A stretch of DNA of 7,918 nucleotides from the NCBI GenBank assembly GCA_903838095.1, contig CAILXE010000351.1, positions 1-7,918 on the forward strand, read 5' to 3'. The position numbers and the translations under genes are program-made. The stretch is from an uncultured Chlorobiaceae bacterium. GTDB taxonomy: Bacteria > Bacteroidota > Chlorobiia > Chlorobiales > Chlorobiaceae. Shown here piece by piece: positions 1-7,212 of this stretch (positions are counted from its first letter, which is position 1; every line of letters starts with the position of its first letter). The notes beneath the pieces were generated by a model. The model was not told the DNA's origin. It searched no databases and saw only the letters and a list, made by a program, of their open reading frames with translations.

Positions 1-369
1 AATACCATGGAGATCAATATTCCGCCGGAAAAAACTGAAGTAAAGGTTGCGGAAAACAATGTTCTGACGTTGCGGATTGCCGATGATACGATGGCCTATT
101 GCTCTCTGGGCGATGAGGCTCCAACAAAAGTTCCTCTTTACGATTCCGCAGATACACGTCAGTTGGCATTGAGCGGTCAGTTGCGTCAGCTTTTGAGGCA
201 GCAGACGGGGGCGAACGCAAAAATGGTCATTGTCGTTAAAATAAGTGATAAAGCAAAGTACCACCATCTTGTTGATATTATCGATGAGCTGAATCTTATG
301 AAGATAGACCGGTTCAGCCTTGATGATTATACCGAACAAGATGCACTCGAGATACAACGAGCTATTTAA
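1..369 (+). CDS. exbD: ExbD/TolR-type biopolymer transport protein, 5' end outside the window
   Basis: This is the periplasmic part of an ExbD/TolR family protein, which with an ExbB-like partner uses proton motive force to energise TonB. The frame is open from the first base (Asn-Thr before the first ATG at position 7), and the N-terminal membrane helix with the essential aspartate expected in this family is absent, so the gene almost certainly begins upstream; the ATG at 7 is probably internal. The visible 120 residues run from a proline-containing linker (INIPPEK) through a beta-rich segment (VLTLRIADD) to the typical C-terminal periplasmic fold, with MVIVVKISDKAKYHHLVDIIDEL resembling the conserved ExbD strand-helix 'vxIxaDxxvxyxxvvxvmd'. 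Family members are usually 130 to 200 aa. The next gene is tonB, 29 nt downstream on the same strand, which supports the assignment. ExbD is preferred over TolR because of this neighbour. Confidence 0.8.
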   Translation, partial: NTMEINIPPEKTEVKVAENNVLTLRIADDTMAYCSLGDEAPTKVPLYDSADTRQLALSGQLRQLLRQQTGANAKMVIVVKISDKAKYHHLVDIIDELNLMKIDRFSLDDYTEQDALEIQRAI

Positions 370-382
370 GGCTGCAATCAGC

Positions 383-390
383 AAAGGAGT
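383..390 (+). promoter_or_regulatory. Shine-Dalgarno site fixing the TTG start of tonB
   Basis: AAAGGAGT is a near-perfect anti-16S match lying 8 nt before TTG at 399. No ATG or GTG in the tonB frame is similarly placed, so this site decides the start codon. Confidence 0.7.
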
Positions 391-398
391 TTCTTCAG

Positions 399-1202
399 TT
401 GTCCTCAAAAATAAAAGACATACATCAGGATACATTTAGAAAAAAAGCCTTGTCCTGGTCTTTCGGTGAACAGTTTCTTGATACTGACCGCCTAAGGCAG
501 TTGTATTACGGAAATCTTGTGCTGCGGCGTCAGGCGCATCTTTTTCTCACGCACGGAGTCATTACCGCGATTGCCCTTCTTGGAATCTTCTGGCTGGTTA
601 CCGCCAATTGGCATTTTATAACATCCTTGACAGGATTATTTGGCAAGGATGATAAACCAATGGTTGAATGCTATGAAGTTGTTACCAGTGTGACGCAGCT
701 TCCCCCGCCTCCACCTCTCAATGCTCCCGAACCTCTCCCGGTGACGCCATCATCTCCTGCAGTTCCTGTTCCCCCGAGTGTTGGCCAAATCAAAAAGGTC
801 AGCCAGGATGAAGTGCCTCCCGAGCAGACGGTCGCTACCCAGAAAGAGCTGAAGCAGGCGATTCAGACACAAGGGACGGGATCCGGCGCCTCCTCAGGCG
901 ATGAGGTGCCGATGTTTATCCCCTGCGAAAAAATGCCGGGATTTCTTGAACAGAAAAAGCCGGTTTACCCCGAGATGGCAAGAATTGCCGGTATTACAGG
1001 AAAAGTTTTTGTCAGTGTTCTCATTGCTGAGGACGGTCGTCCACTCAAGGCAAAGGTGATGAAACGAATTCCTGCTGACTGCGAAGTGTTTGATGCCGTA
1101 GCCATCAAGTCGGTGATGGAGTCGAAATACTATCCCGGTATTCAGAACGGCAGCCCGATCAAGGTATGGTTTACCGTGCCGATCAGGTTCCAGCTCGATT
1201 AA
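399..1202 (+). CDS. tonB: Energy transducer TonB
   Basis: TonB spans the periplasm and passes energy from the ExbB-ExbD complex in the inner membrane to TonB-dependent outer-membrane receptors, which import substrates such as iron chelates or cobalamin. The 267-aa protein starts at TTG behind a strong ribosome binding site. It has a cytoplasmic N-terminus of about 50 residues rich in charged residues, one membrane helix near residues 52-70 (VITAIALLGIFWLV), a short proline-rich spacer at about 101-127 beginning LPPPPPLNAPEPLP, and a TonB C-terminal domain from about 185 to the end (PVYPEMARIAGITGKVFVSV, then the YYPGIQNGSPIKVWFTVPIRF strand pair). The cytoplasmic extension is longer than in E. 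coli TonB and the proline spacer is shorter. Three cysteines (91, 176, 228) are predicted to be periplasmic. It follows exbD on the same strand. Its stop codon shares bases with the stop of the convergent gene. Confidence 0.9.
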   Translation: MSSKIKDIHQDTFRKKALSWSFGEQFLDTDRLRQLYYGNLVLRRQAHLFLTHGVITAIALLGIFWLVTANWHFITSLTGLFGKDDKPMVECYEVVTSVTQLPPPPPLNAPEPLPVTPSSPAVPVPPSVGQIKKVSQDEVPPEQTVATQKELKQAIQTQGTGSGASSGDEVPMFIPCEKMPGFLEQKKPVYPEMARIAGITGKVFVSVLIAEDGRPLKAKVMKRIPADCEVFDAVAIKSVMESKYYPGIQNGSPIKVWFTVPIRFQLD

Positions 1203-1459
1203 CCTGGTTGCTTCTTTTGCTCCTTTGGCCTGTAGAGGAGAGCAACAATAATCCAGATATAGCTTCCGATAAGGGTAAACGGACTGATATAGAGGGCGAA
1301 AAAGCCATCAACAGCTCTCTCCAGATACATCCCGAAATAGCTTCCTGCAATGACCAGTGCCCCTGCTGCAATCATGAGATAATTGACTGCTCCAAGGGGC
1401 ATGGTGACGACAGCTTTTTCAACAGGCGTTTTCTGCTTCTTCTTCGGTAAAGATTTCAT
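1199..1459 (-). CDS. Small two-helix membrane protein, DUF3098-like
   Basis: This is an 86-aa inner-membrane protein of unknown function. It has a lysine-rich leader (KSLPKKKQK), a conserved-looking MPLGAVNYL entry into a first membrane helix (about 24-44), a short loop, a second helix (about 58-76, [14 protein letters not shown]) and a basic tail. This layout resembles the DUF3098 family of Bacteroidetes and Chlorobi, judged by eye only. In Bacteroidetes that family often lies near ftsX and uppP, but here it follows argD. I chose ATG at 1459, which gives a compact positive-inside leader and overlaps the end of argD by 41 nt. A GTG at 1492 (97 aa) and an ATG at 1402 (56 aa, after the argD stop) are alternatives. 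None has a clear ribosome binding site, so translation is probably coupled to argD. The stop codon overlaps that of tonB on the other strand. Confidence 0.7.
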   Translation of the reverse strand: MKSLPKKKQKTPVEKAVVTMPLGAVNYLMIAAGALVIAGSYFGMYLERAVDGFFALYISPFTLIGSYIWIIVALLYRPKEQKKQPG

Positions 1460-2630
1460 CAAGTGTTGCAATACAGAGTTGAACCTCTTCACGGCTGATC
1501 GTCAGCGGAGGAAGAAGCCTGATAACGTTAACGCTGGTAGCGTTCACAAGAACATGTTTCAGCAGCGCTTTGCCAGCATAAAATTTAGCCTCCTTGTCGA
1601 CGGTGATGCCGATCATCAGACCGTACTGACGGATATCAAGAATCTGCCGATGTTTTGCTGCCAGTTTCTCTATCTCATCATTGATGTATTTGCCAATGGT
1701 TTCGGCATTTTCCATCAGTTTGTCTTCGAAGATGGCGTTAATCATTGCAATACCAGCCGCACATGCCACAGGGTTTCCCCCGAAGGTGGTGCCATGGTTG
1801 CCATAACTCAGAACATCAGCAACTTTTTCGCTGCCGATAACGGCTGACAAAGGCAGTCCGCCGCCAAGCGGTTTTGCAAGACAGACCAGATCTGGCTCTG
1901 CATTAACCTGCGTATAGCTGAAAAATGTGCCGGTTCTTCCGCAGCCAGCCTGAATGTCATCAGCGACAATCAAAAAATTGTATTGCAGACGAAGCTCTTT
2001 CAAGCGGTCAATAAACTGCTGTGAAATCCGGTGAATGCCACCTTCTCCCTGCACCACTTCAACAAAAACAGCAGCAGTTTTTCTGGAAACCTTCTCTTCA
2101 AGATCGCTGATATCGTTAAAGTTAATCATACCGGTTCCATCAAGCAGCGGCTCAAACCCGTCAACATATTTCGGTTTTGCCGTCAGCGACATGGCGCCAT
2201 AGGTTCTGCCGTGAAAGCAGTTGCTCAGCGACAGCACCTCTTTTTTCTGTGGATTTCCGAACTGACCAGCCCATTTTCTTGCTATTTTGATAGCAGCTTC
2301 AATGGCCTCTGTGCCGCTGTTGGCAAAAAAGAGCTTCGACAAGCCCGAAAGCTCAAGCAGTTTTTCAGCCAGCGTAAACTGCGGCTGCATCATAAAGAGG
2401 TTCGACGCATGGATGAGCTTTGCAGCCTGGGAGCTGATTGCCTCGGTTAGGCGTTTGTCTCCATAGCCAAGGGCATTGACACCGATGCCTGCAATCATGT
2501 CAAGATAACGGGTGCCATCATCACTGACGAGCCAGACGCCTTCGCCATGGGTTACCGCTATAGGCAGCCTGGCATAATTATGAAAAAACAGACTCTGTTC
2601 TGTTTCCTGGGTGACGGGTAATGGTGTCAT
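1419..2630 (-). CDS. argD: Acetylornithine aminotransferase family protein (class III, PLP-dependent)
   Basis: The family converts N-acetylglutamate semialdehyde to N-acetylornithine with glutamate as amino donor, in arginine synthesis in the cytoplasm. With the ATG at 2630 the protein is 403 aa, the usual ArgD size. Recognisable elements are [17 protein letters not shown] near 42-58, the phosphate-binding NSGTEA (104-109), [12 protein letters not shown] (139-150, with the likely carboxylate-binding Arg142), EVVQGEGGI (191-199), [11 protein letters not shown] (224-234, Asp224 facing the pyridine nitrogen), the Schiff-base Lys253 in [10 protein letters not shown], and TTFGGNP (281-287). The family usually has DE[VI]Q where this protein has DDIQ. 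A purine-rich stretch (AAGAAGAGA) lies just before the chosen ATG. A GTG at 2684 would add 18 residues that do not look like ArgD. Related functions (ornithine, succinylornithine or 4-aminobutyrate transaminase) cannot be excluded from the sequence alone. The downstream DUF3098-like gene overlaps its 3' end. Confidence 0.85.
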   Translation of the reverse strand: MTPLPVTQETEQSLFFHNYARLPIAVTHGEGVWLVSDDGTRYLDMIAGIGVNALGYGDKRLTEAISSQAAKLIHASNLFMMQPQFTLAEKLLELSGLSKLFFANSGTEAIEAAIKIARKWAGQFGNPQKKEVLSLSNCFHGRTYGAMSLTAKPKYVDGFEPLLDGTGMINFNDISDLEEKVSRKTAAVFVEVVQGEGGIHRISQQFIDRLKELRLQYNFLIVADDIQAGCGRTGTFFSYTQVNAEPDLVCLAKPLGGGLPLSAVIGSEKVADVLSYGNHGTTFGGNPVACAAGIAMINAIFEDKLMENAETIGKYINDEIEKLAAKHRQILDIRQYGLMIGITVDKEAKFYAGKALLKHVLVNATSVNVIRLLPPLTISREEVQLCIATLDEIFTEEEAENAC

Positions 2631-2725
2631 CGTCGTTCTCTTCTTTAAAAACATTCTCAAACTAAATGATGATGGACAAGCCACTCAGACGTGGTTGACT
2701 CAGTACATCCGGCGGCATCCTTTCT

Positions 2726-2748
2726 GCCTGTTTTCCTAAAGATCAGGC
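2726..2748 (-). promoter_or_regulatory. Possible leader hairpin upstream of argD
   Basis: In the 197-nt gap between argD and the preceding minus-strand gene, GCCTG and CAGGC form a 5-bp stem around a 13-nt loop, about 95 nt before the argD ATG. Nearby, on the minus strand, GGATG occurs twice separated by CCGCC. I could not match it to a known riboswitch, ArgR box or terminator (no T-tract). The rest of the gap shows no gene. Confidence 0.15.
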
Positions 2749-2827
2749 GTAATCTACGGAAAAAATAAATTACTGGAGAACAGGAAACGATATGCACAGG
2801 TGCCGGTAAACAGTCAGCATGTTTTGC

Positions 2828-3040
2828 TCAGTTGTCTTCTTTCAAATCTTTCCAGTTCAGGTAAACCCGAAAAGCTCGCCATACTCCATAAGAGCCAGTC
2901 AGCATGGCGTAAAGCCGAAGGTCATTTTTTCCGGCAAAGGCAGGAGGAAGGGGCAAAAAAAGGATATAGAGCGATATGCCGATAAAGGTGATGGCCAGCA
3001 CCATGCCTATGACCATAGGTGCATTAATCTGTTTCGTCAT
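2828..3040 (-). CDS. Small membrane protein coupled to the NADH dehydrogenase
   Basis: A 70-aa protein of unrecognised function. Residues 8-30 (MVIGMVLAITFIGISLYILFL) form one clear membrane helix, followed by LPPAFAGKND. A second, less hydrophobic segment then ends in LTGSYGVWRAFRVYLNW, a GxYGxWRxxRxY pattern seen at the end of many small bacterial membrane proteins, and the tail is charged (KDLKEDN). Its ATG overlaps the TGA of the NADH dehydrogenase gene as ATGA, a classic sign of translational coupling. A purine-rich stretch (AAAGAGCGGAA) just before the ATG could serve as a weak ribosome binding site. The context suggests a role at the membrane alongside the dehydrogenase, but this is inference. 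It is short, yet the coupling and coherent membrane pattern make it credible. Confidence 0.7.
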   Translation of the reverse strand: MTKQINAPMVIGMVLAITFIGISLYILFLPLPPAFAGKNDLRLYAMLTGSYGVWRAFRVYLNWKDLKEDN

Positions 3041-4341
3041 TTCCGCTCTTTTCTTTCATGATTCTCAGGGCAGTTGTCGCTGCTGCCATAAAATCTCCAT
3101 TCGCGGTTGACAATCAGCCGGGCGCCATAACTGAAGGTGAAATATGACCATCCCCATTGCAGGAGAACAAAAACCTTGTGACGAAAGCTGGTCAGAAAAT
3201 AGATATGGACCAGTAACCAGGTAAACCAGGCAAGAATACCATCAAACTTCAGATTGCCGAACTCAACAATCGCCTTGTTTTTTCCAATGGTCGCCATTTG
3301 TCCTTTATCCCTGTATCGGAACACTTTTCTTGCCTTTGTTTTCACATCAAGGAGAATATTTTTGCCGATCGCTCTGCCCTGCTGCAGGGCAACGGGCGCA
3401 AGGCCGGGCAGGGGGCATCCATTAGCAGCAACAAAGTGAGCAAGGTCGCCGCCGACAAATATTTCGGGATGTCCTGGAATGCTGAGATCTTCAGCGACAA
3501 AGATGCGCCCTATCGGGTCTGTTTCGACTCCGGCCATTGTTTTGCCAATCTCAATGGCGGTTACACCAGCCGCCCACAGTACCGTTGCCGCCTCAATGCG
3601 TTCATTGCCGATTTGCACCCCATCAGCATCAACATTGCTGACCATACTGTTTGTCCAGACCTGCACGCCAAGCTTTTCAAGGGAACGGGTAGCCTTGCTG
3701 GCCAGATCAGGTGAGAATGAACCGAGAATGCGTTGCGCGGCTTCAACAATAAAAATCCTGGTTAGTTTAGGGTCTATATTTCTGTAAAATTTTGAAAGCG
3801 TGTAACGGCTCATTTCTCCGATTGAGCCTGCAAGTTCAACGCCGGTAGGCCCTCCACCGACAATCACAAACGTGAGCAGCTTTTTCCGCTCAACAAAATC
3901 CGTTGTACGTTCAGCCCGTTCATAAGCCTCCATAACCCGGCGGCGTATCTCTTTTGCCTGGGCCAGGGTTTTCAGTCCGGGTGCAAACTCTTCCCACTCG
4001 TTATGACCGAAATAGTGATGCTGTACGCCGCAGGCAAGAATCAGATAATCGTAAGGGATATCATTGAAATCGGTAACAAGCGTTTTATTTTCAGTATCAA
4101 TATGTTTTACTATACCCTTGAAGACGGTGATGTTCCTGTAGTTTGCCAGCATATTTCTTAATGGGGCAGCAATATCACCCTCACCGAGAGCGGCCATCGC
4201 TACCTGATAGAGAAGTGGCTGAAACAAGTGATAGTTTTTTCTGTCGATAAGGGTTACCTCAATATCGAGCTTATTGCCAAGAACTCTGGCGGCATTGAGA
4301 CCTGCAAATCCTCCACCAACTATGACTACCCTCTTTTTCAT
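3037..4341 (-). CDS. ndh: Type II NADH:quinone oxidoreductase (NDH-2), FAD-dependent
   Basis: The family transfers electrons from NAD(P)H to membrane quinones through FAD without pumping protons, as a monotopic protein on the cytoplasmic face of the inner membrane. The 434-aa protein has an N-terminal FAD dinucleotide fold (VVIVGGGFAGLNAARVL, 5-21), the conserved YHLFQPLLYQVA (37-48), a second nucleotide fold for NADH (VIVGGGPTGVELAG, 159-172, with Glu169), an FAD-contacting FVGGDLAHF (295-303) and the APVALQ quinone-site motif (315-320, matching AxxAxQ). Hydrophobic segments at about 368-382 and 389-405 (ILAWFTWLLVHIYFL, VFVLLQWGWSYFTF) are the expected membrane anchor. Sulfide:quinone reductase is a related fold, but the AxxAxQ motif and the C-terminal anchor fit NDH-2 better. 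ATG at 4341 begins directly at the FAD fold; AAAAGG lies upstream at a slightly long spacing. The small gene that follows overlaps the stop. Confidence 0.9.
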   Translation of the reverse strand: MKKRVVIVGGGFAGLNAARVLGNKLDIEVTLIDRKNYHLFQPLLYQVAMAALGEGDIAAPLRNMLANYRNITVFKGIVKHIDTENKTLVTDFNDIPYDYLILACGVQHHYFGHNEWEEFAPGLKTLAQAKEIRRRVMEAYERAERTTDFVERKKLLTFVIVGGGPTGVELAGSIGEMSRYTLSKFYRNIDPKLTRIFIVEAAQRILGSFSPDLASKATRSLEKLGVQVWTNSMVSNVDADGVQIGNERIEAATVLWAAGVTAIEIGKTMAGVETDPIGRIFVAEDLSIPGHPEIFVGGDLAHFVAANGCPLPGLAPVALQQGRAIGKNILLDVKTKARKVFRYRDKGQMATIGKNKAIVEFGNLKFDGILAWFTWLLVHIYFLTSFRHKVFVLLQWGWSYFTFSYGARLIVNREWRFYGSSDNCPENHERKERK

Positions 4342-4378
4342 CTCTAATGCTACCTTTTGTTAAATACTGCGTATAAAA

Positions 4379-4408
4379 ATTGTACGGATTATGTTATTCC
4401 GTGGACAA
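4379..4408 (-). promoter_or_regulatory. Candidate sigma-70-type promoter for ndh
   Basis: On the minus strand TTGTCC (4403-4408) and TACAAT (4379-4384) are separated by 18 nt and lie just upstream of the ndh ATG, giving an expected leader of about 30 nt. Matches to consensus are 4 of 6 and 5 of 6. The gap also contains AT-rich stretches that could match by chance. Confidence 0.35.
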
Positions 4409-4460
4409 AAGTATAAAAAAGAGGGAAATCTCCGCATAAGTTCCGGCTTTAGGGTAAAAA

Positions 4461-4961
4461 TCAGGTTAATCGCTCAATGGTTGCTGAATGCTGCGGAAAT
4501 TTATCAAAAAGCGTATCTCTGTCGGCAAAAGCAAAGTCCCGAAAGTCAAACCCGGGAGCTACAACACAACTGACCAGCGAATAGCTCTCTTCATCAGAGC
4601 AGTCGCAACATGCCCCGAACCAGCTTTCTGCCGGAACACACTCCTGCAGACACTGCCCTTTGTCGAGCTCCGGTCCAAGAGTAAAGCTGGAGGGTTCCCC
4701 TGTTTCCGGAAAAAAGTACACGGTCAAAGGAGTTCCTGCATGGTAAAACCACAACTCATCCGAATGAATCCGGTGCAACGCTGATCGATCACTTCCCCTC
4801 AGCAGATAATAAATTGAGGTTGCCCACGAACGGGGCCCTTCGAAGGGACTCTCTTCATCAAAGGCATACGATCCGCCACTGCGGTATGTTTCGCGATAAA
4901 AGCCTCCCTCGGGATGGGGCTGAAGCTTCAGTTTCTCAATCCAGAAGTCAGCTTTTTGCAT
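4461..4961 (-). CDS. Cupin_5 (DUF985) family protein
   Basis: A 166-aa predicted cytoplasmic cupin whose biochemical function I cannot assign. The family hallmarks are all visible: [13 protein letters not shown] (16-28), SIYYLL (49-54), the metal-site-like stretch [16 protein letters not shown] (61-76, with His63, His66, Glu69 and His74) and the terminal [17 protein letters not shown] (133-149). The start at 4961 gives the normal family length beginning [15 protein letters not shown] 66 nt upstream would add a basic extension lying wholly inside purE, so I rejected it. The gene overlaps the end of purE by 14 nt, so the two are probably cotranscribed and coupled. An unusual feature is a cysteine-rich insertion, CCDC at 118-121, in the WFGA...SYSLV segment, with further cysteines at 104, 108 and 132. 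No strong terminator follows it. Confidence 0.85.
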   Translation of the reverse strand: MQKADFWIEKLKLQPHPEGGFYRETYRSGGSYAFDEESPFEGPRSWATSIYYLLRGSDRSALHRIHSDELWFYHAGTPLTVYFFPETGEPSSFTLGPELDKGQCLQECVPAESWFGACCDCSDEESYSLVSCVVAPGFDFRDFAFADRDTLFDKFPQHSATIERLT

Positions 4962-5475
4962 AAAGCTTTTCCCGGATTTTCCCGGTTTTCTGCCGTGACG
5001 CTTCGGCAAGTTTTTTCCGGAACTCAAGCAATGCAGCCATCAGAGGCTCATCCGAAAGAGCAAGAATCTGCACGGCAAGCAGCGCCGCATTGCGCGCATT
5101 GTCAATACCGACGGTGGCCACGGGGATACCTGCAGGCATCTGGACGATCGAGTAGAGCGAGTCCTGCCCATTGAGTTTTTTGCTGAAAATCGGTACCCCG
5201 ATGACCGGCAGCACGGTCATGGCAGCCGTAACACCGGGCAAATGCGCCGCTCCGCCAGCTCCTGCAATAATCACCTTCAGACCCCGTTCAATGGCCGAAG
5301 AGGCATACTGCTCAAGGTCTTGTGGTGTCCGGTGAGCCGAAATAACCGAAATCTCCGAAGCAATATTAAAATCATCAAGTGCCACTGAGGCCTCCTTCAT
5401 GATCTCGAAATCGGAGTCAGAACCCATGATGATGCCGACAACCGGTCTGTCGGGCGGCGCTGCGTTGTGTTTCAT
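4948..5475 (-). CDS. purE: N5-carboxyaminoimidazole ribonucleotide mutase (PurE)
   Basis: Class I PurE moves the carboxyl group of N5-CAIR to carbon 4 to give CAIR in de novo purine synthesis, working as a cytoplasmic oligomer after PurK. The 175-aa protein carries GSDSD (18-22), SAHRTP (46-51, with the catalytic His48), [11 protein letters not shown] (71-81), PVIGVP (90-95) and [11 protein letters not shown] (112-122) followed by [13 protein letters not shown], all at the expected spacing. The C-terminus has about a dozen extra basic residues after the core. ATG at 5475 is the only sensible start, but no ribosome binding site is visible before it; TATAAA lies about 15 nt upstream and might mark a short-leader transcript. 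No purK is next to it. It heads a two-gene unit with the DUF985 cupin and is divergent from hemN. Confidence 0.95.
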   Translation of the reverse strand: MKHNAAPPDRPVVGIIMGSDSDFEIMKEASVALDDFNIASEISVISAHRTPQDLEQYASSAIERGLKVIIAGAGGAAHLPGVTAAMTVLPVIGVPIFSKKLNGQDSLYSIVQMPAGIPVATVGIDNARNAALLAVQILALSDEPLMAALLEFRKKLAEASRQKTGKIREKLYAKS

Positions 5476-5605
5476 ATATGTAAAAATGTTTATACCAAGC
5501 CTTTCCGGGCCGGTTTATGGGCTAACGATTTATGAAATTGCCGAGTTTTATGTATTTTCACGAGAAACAATTTAAAAAAATAATCCTTGTTGAGGAAAGA
5601 TAACA
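5476..5605. promoter_or_regulatory. Divergent purE-hemN control region
   Basis: This 130-nt gap must hold the promoters of both purE (minus) and hemN (plus). On the plus strand TGAGGAAAG (5591-5599) is a good ribosome binding site 6 nt before the hemN ATG. TATAAA on the minus strand close to purE is a possible -10 element. GC-rich short repeats (CCGGGCCGG) sit in the purE-proximal half and the hemN half is AT-rich. I found no convincing FNR, Fur or PurR box. Confidence 0.5.
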
Positions 5606-7024
5606 ATGGCAACCAATCTCGCAGTCAAGTACAGCAATCCCGGGCCTCGTTATACCAGCTACCCCACCATCCCCTCATGGAGCACCGACGGTGTTACCCA
5701 GGAGCAGTGGAAGGAGGCTATGGTCAAAGGTTTTAACGACAGCAACGAGACTACCGGAATCAGTCTGTACATTCATATCCCCTACTGTGAGAACCACTGT
5801 TACTTCTGCGGATGCAACGCTCACCGTACCCAGGATCACTCCTACGAAACGCCCTATCTTGAGGCGCTCCTCACAGAGTGGAAAATGTATACCGACGTTT
5901 TCCCCGGCAGGCTGAATGTAAAAGAGCTGCACATCGGCGGCGGTACTCCCACGTTTTTCAGCCCGGAAAACCTGATCAGGCTCATCGACGGTATCTGCAA
6001 AAATGTCAACAAGATGGACAACTACATGTTCAGCTTCGAGACCAATCCAAAGTCAACATCACGGGAACACCTTGAAGCCCTGTACAGTGTCGGATTCCGC
6101 CGCATGAGTTTCGGTATCCAGGATTTCGACCCGGTTGTACAGCAGGAGATCAATCGTCTCCAGTCATTTGAACTGGTCAAGGAGAAGATCGATCTTGCCC
6201 GTGAAATCGGCTTTACCTCTATCAATTTTGACCTTGTGTACGGTCTTCCCAAACAGACGATAGCCACCATTACCGATACCATCCAGAAGGTGATGGAGCT
6301 GAAACCTGACCGCCTCGCCTTTTATGCCTATGGCCATAACCCTCACATGTACGAGGGCCAGAGGAAGTTCAAGGAGGAGGATCTGCCGGTTGGCGATGTC
6401 AAACAGGAGCTGTACGACAAAGGCAGCGCGATGCTTGAATCCATTGGTTACCACGAGATTGGGATGGACCATTTTGCCATTGAAGGAGATGCGCTCTATA
6501 TAGCAGCGAAAAACGGAACACTGCACCGTAACTTCATGGGTTATACCGAAAACACAACACAGATGATGCTGGCGCTTGGTTCATCCTCAATCAGCGACAC
6601 ATGGTATGCGTTCGCTCAGAACGAGCGCGACGATATTGACTATATCAAAGTGGTGAATGAAGGCCGCTTTCCGCTGCATCGTGGTCATTTGCTCACCGAT
6701 GAAGATCTGGTGCTTCGCCGTCATATTCTCAACCTGATGTGCAAACAGCAGACCTCATGGGCAGACCCGAAGCTTTATACTGAAGAACTTGATATCGCTC
6801 TGTATCGCCTTGAAGATATGGAGAATGACGGGCTGGTTGTTTTGGGTGATAAAAGTGTTCGCGTCACCGAAGTCGGCATTCCGTTCCTCAGAAATATCTG
6901 TATGGCATTCGATGCACGACTCTGGAGTTCCGACAGTCTTTCGAAGGCATACAACGTGTCGCGTGACATCCAGAAGACCTATATTGAAAAAGCCCGGCTG
7001 GCGAAAGCGCAGTCAAGGAGTTGA
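5606..7024 (+). CDS. hemN: Oxygen-independent coproporphyrinogen III oxidase (HemN), radical SAM
   Basis: HemN decarboxylates two propionate side chains of coproporphyrinogen III to give protoporphyrinogen IX without oxygen, using S-adenosylmethionine and a 4Fe-4S cluster in the cytoplasm. In a green sulfur bacterium this feeds both haem and bacteriochlorophyll. The 472-aa protein, close to the E. coli length, has GPRYTSYPT (13-21), the cluster motif [10 protein letters not shown] (Cys61, 65, 68 and 70), GGGTPTFF (111-118), SFETNP (143-148), GIQDFD (170-175), GMDHFA (286-291) and LHRNFMGYT (306-314), then the C-terminal HemN domain. The CxxxCxxCxC pattern and the length separate true HemN from the HemW haem chaperone, which has CxxxCxxCxF. 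It starts at an ATG behind a good ribosome binding site, appears monocistronic and ends in a strong terminator. Confidence 0.95.
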   Translation: MATNLAVKYSNPGPRYTSYPTIPSWSTDGVTQEQWKEAMVKGFNDSNETTGISLYIHIPYCENHCYFCGCNAHRTQDHSYETPYLEALLTEWKMYTDVFPGRLNVKELHIGGGTPTFFSPENLIRLIDGICKNVNKMDNYMFSFETNPKSTSREHLEALYSVGFRRMSFGIQDFDPVVQQEINRLQSFELVKEKIDLAREIGFTSINFDLVYGLPKQTIATITDTIQKVMELKPDRLAFYAYGHNPHMYEGQRKFKEEDLPVGDVKQELYDKGSAMLESIGYHEIGMDHFAIEGDALYIAAKNGTLHRNFMGYTENTTQMMLALGSSSISDTWYAFAQNERDDIDYIKVVNEGRFPLHRGHLLTDEDLVLRRHILNLMCKQQTSWADPKLYTEELDIALYRLEDMENDGLVVLGDKSVRVTEVGIPFLRNICMAFDARLWSSDSLSKAYNVSRDIQKTYIEKARLAKAQSRS

Positions 7025-7043
7025 CAATCGACTTTTCAACGTT

Positions 7044-7071
7044 AAAGGGTGATCTTGGTCGCCCTTTTTTT
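7044..7071 (+). terminator. Rho-independent terminator of hemN
   Basis: AAAGGGTGA and TCGCCCTTT form a 9-bp stem (one G-T pair) around a 6-nt loop, followed by a T-run, about 20 nt after the hemN stop codon. Confidence 0.85.
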
Positions 7072-7212
7072 ATGCCCATTCTATAGCGTTTCAGTTCGCG
7101 AAGTCAAACTAAAAGATGGTGGTGTTACTTTCACCATTGCCATTTATTGTAAGGGTCAGCGGCAGCAGGTTAAAACCGATATTCAGGCAGAAAAGCCAAA
7201 AGGCAGGGGGTA

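Noticed and set aside
2031..2450. Plus-strand 139-aa frame
   Set aside because: Antisense to the aminotransferase core, which is unmistakable; no independent support.
2631..2684. Longer argD from GTG at 2684
   Set aside because: The 18 extra residues do not resemble ArgD; the ATG at 2630 gives normal length and has a purine-rich stretch upstream.
2685..2827. tRNA or riboswitch in the gap upstream of argD
   Set aside because: No cloverleaf, no T-loop GTTCGA-like motif and no match I know to riboswitch cores; only a 5-bp hairpin is visible.
3298..3787. Two overlapping plus-strand frames (3298-3714 and 3479-3787)
   Set aside because: They lie entirely within ndh, whose conserved FAD and NADH motifs fix the coding strand; no start signals or recognisable domains.
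4411..4437. Possible terminator after the cupin gene on the minus strand
   Set aside because: A T-run is present, but the GGAG...CTCT stem before it has only three or four pairs; too weak to call.
4962..5027. Longer cupin from GTG at 5027
   Set aside because: The extra 22 basic residues lie completely inside purE and the family normally begins as the 166-aa form does.
5550..5575. Palindrome-like TTTCACGAGAAA upstream of hemN as an FNR or Fur site
   Set aside because: Only four symmetric pairs and no match to the known consensus sites.
5606..7024. HemW (haem chaperone) instead of HemN
   Set aside because: The CxxxCxxCxC cluster motif, GPRYTSYPT start and 472-aa length fit HemN; HemW is shorter and has CxxxCxxCxF.
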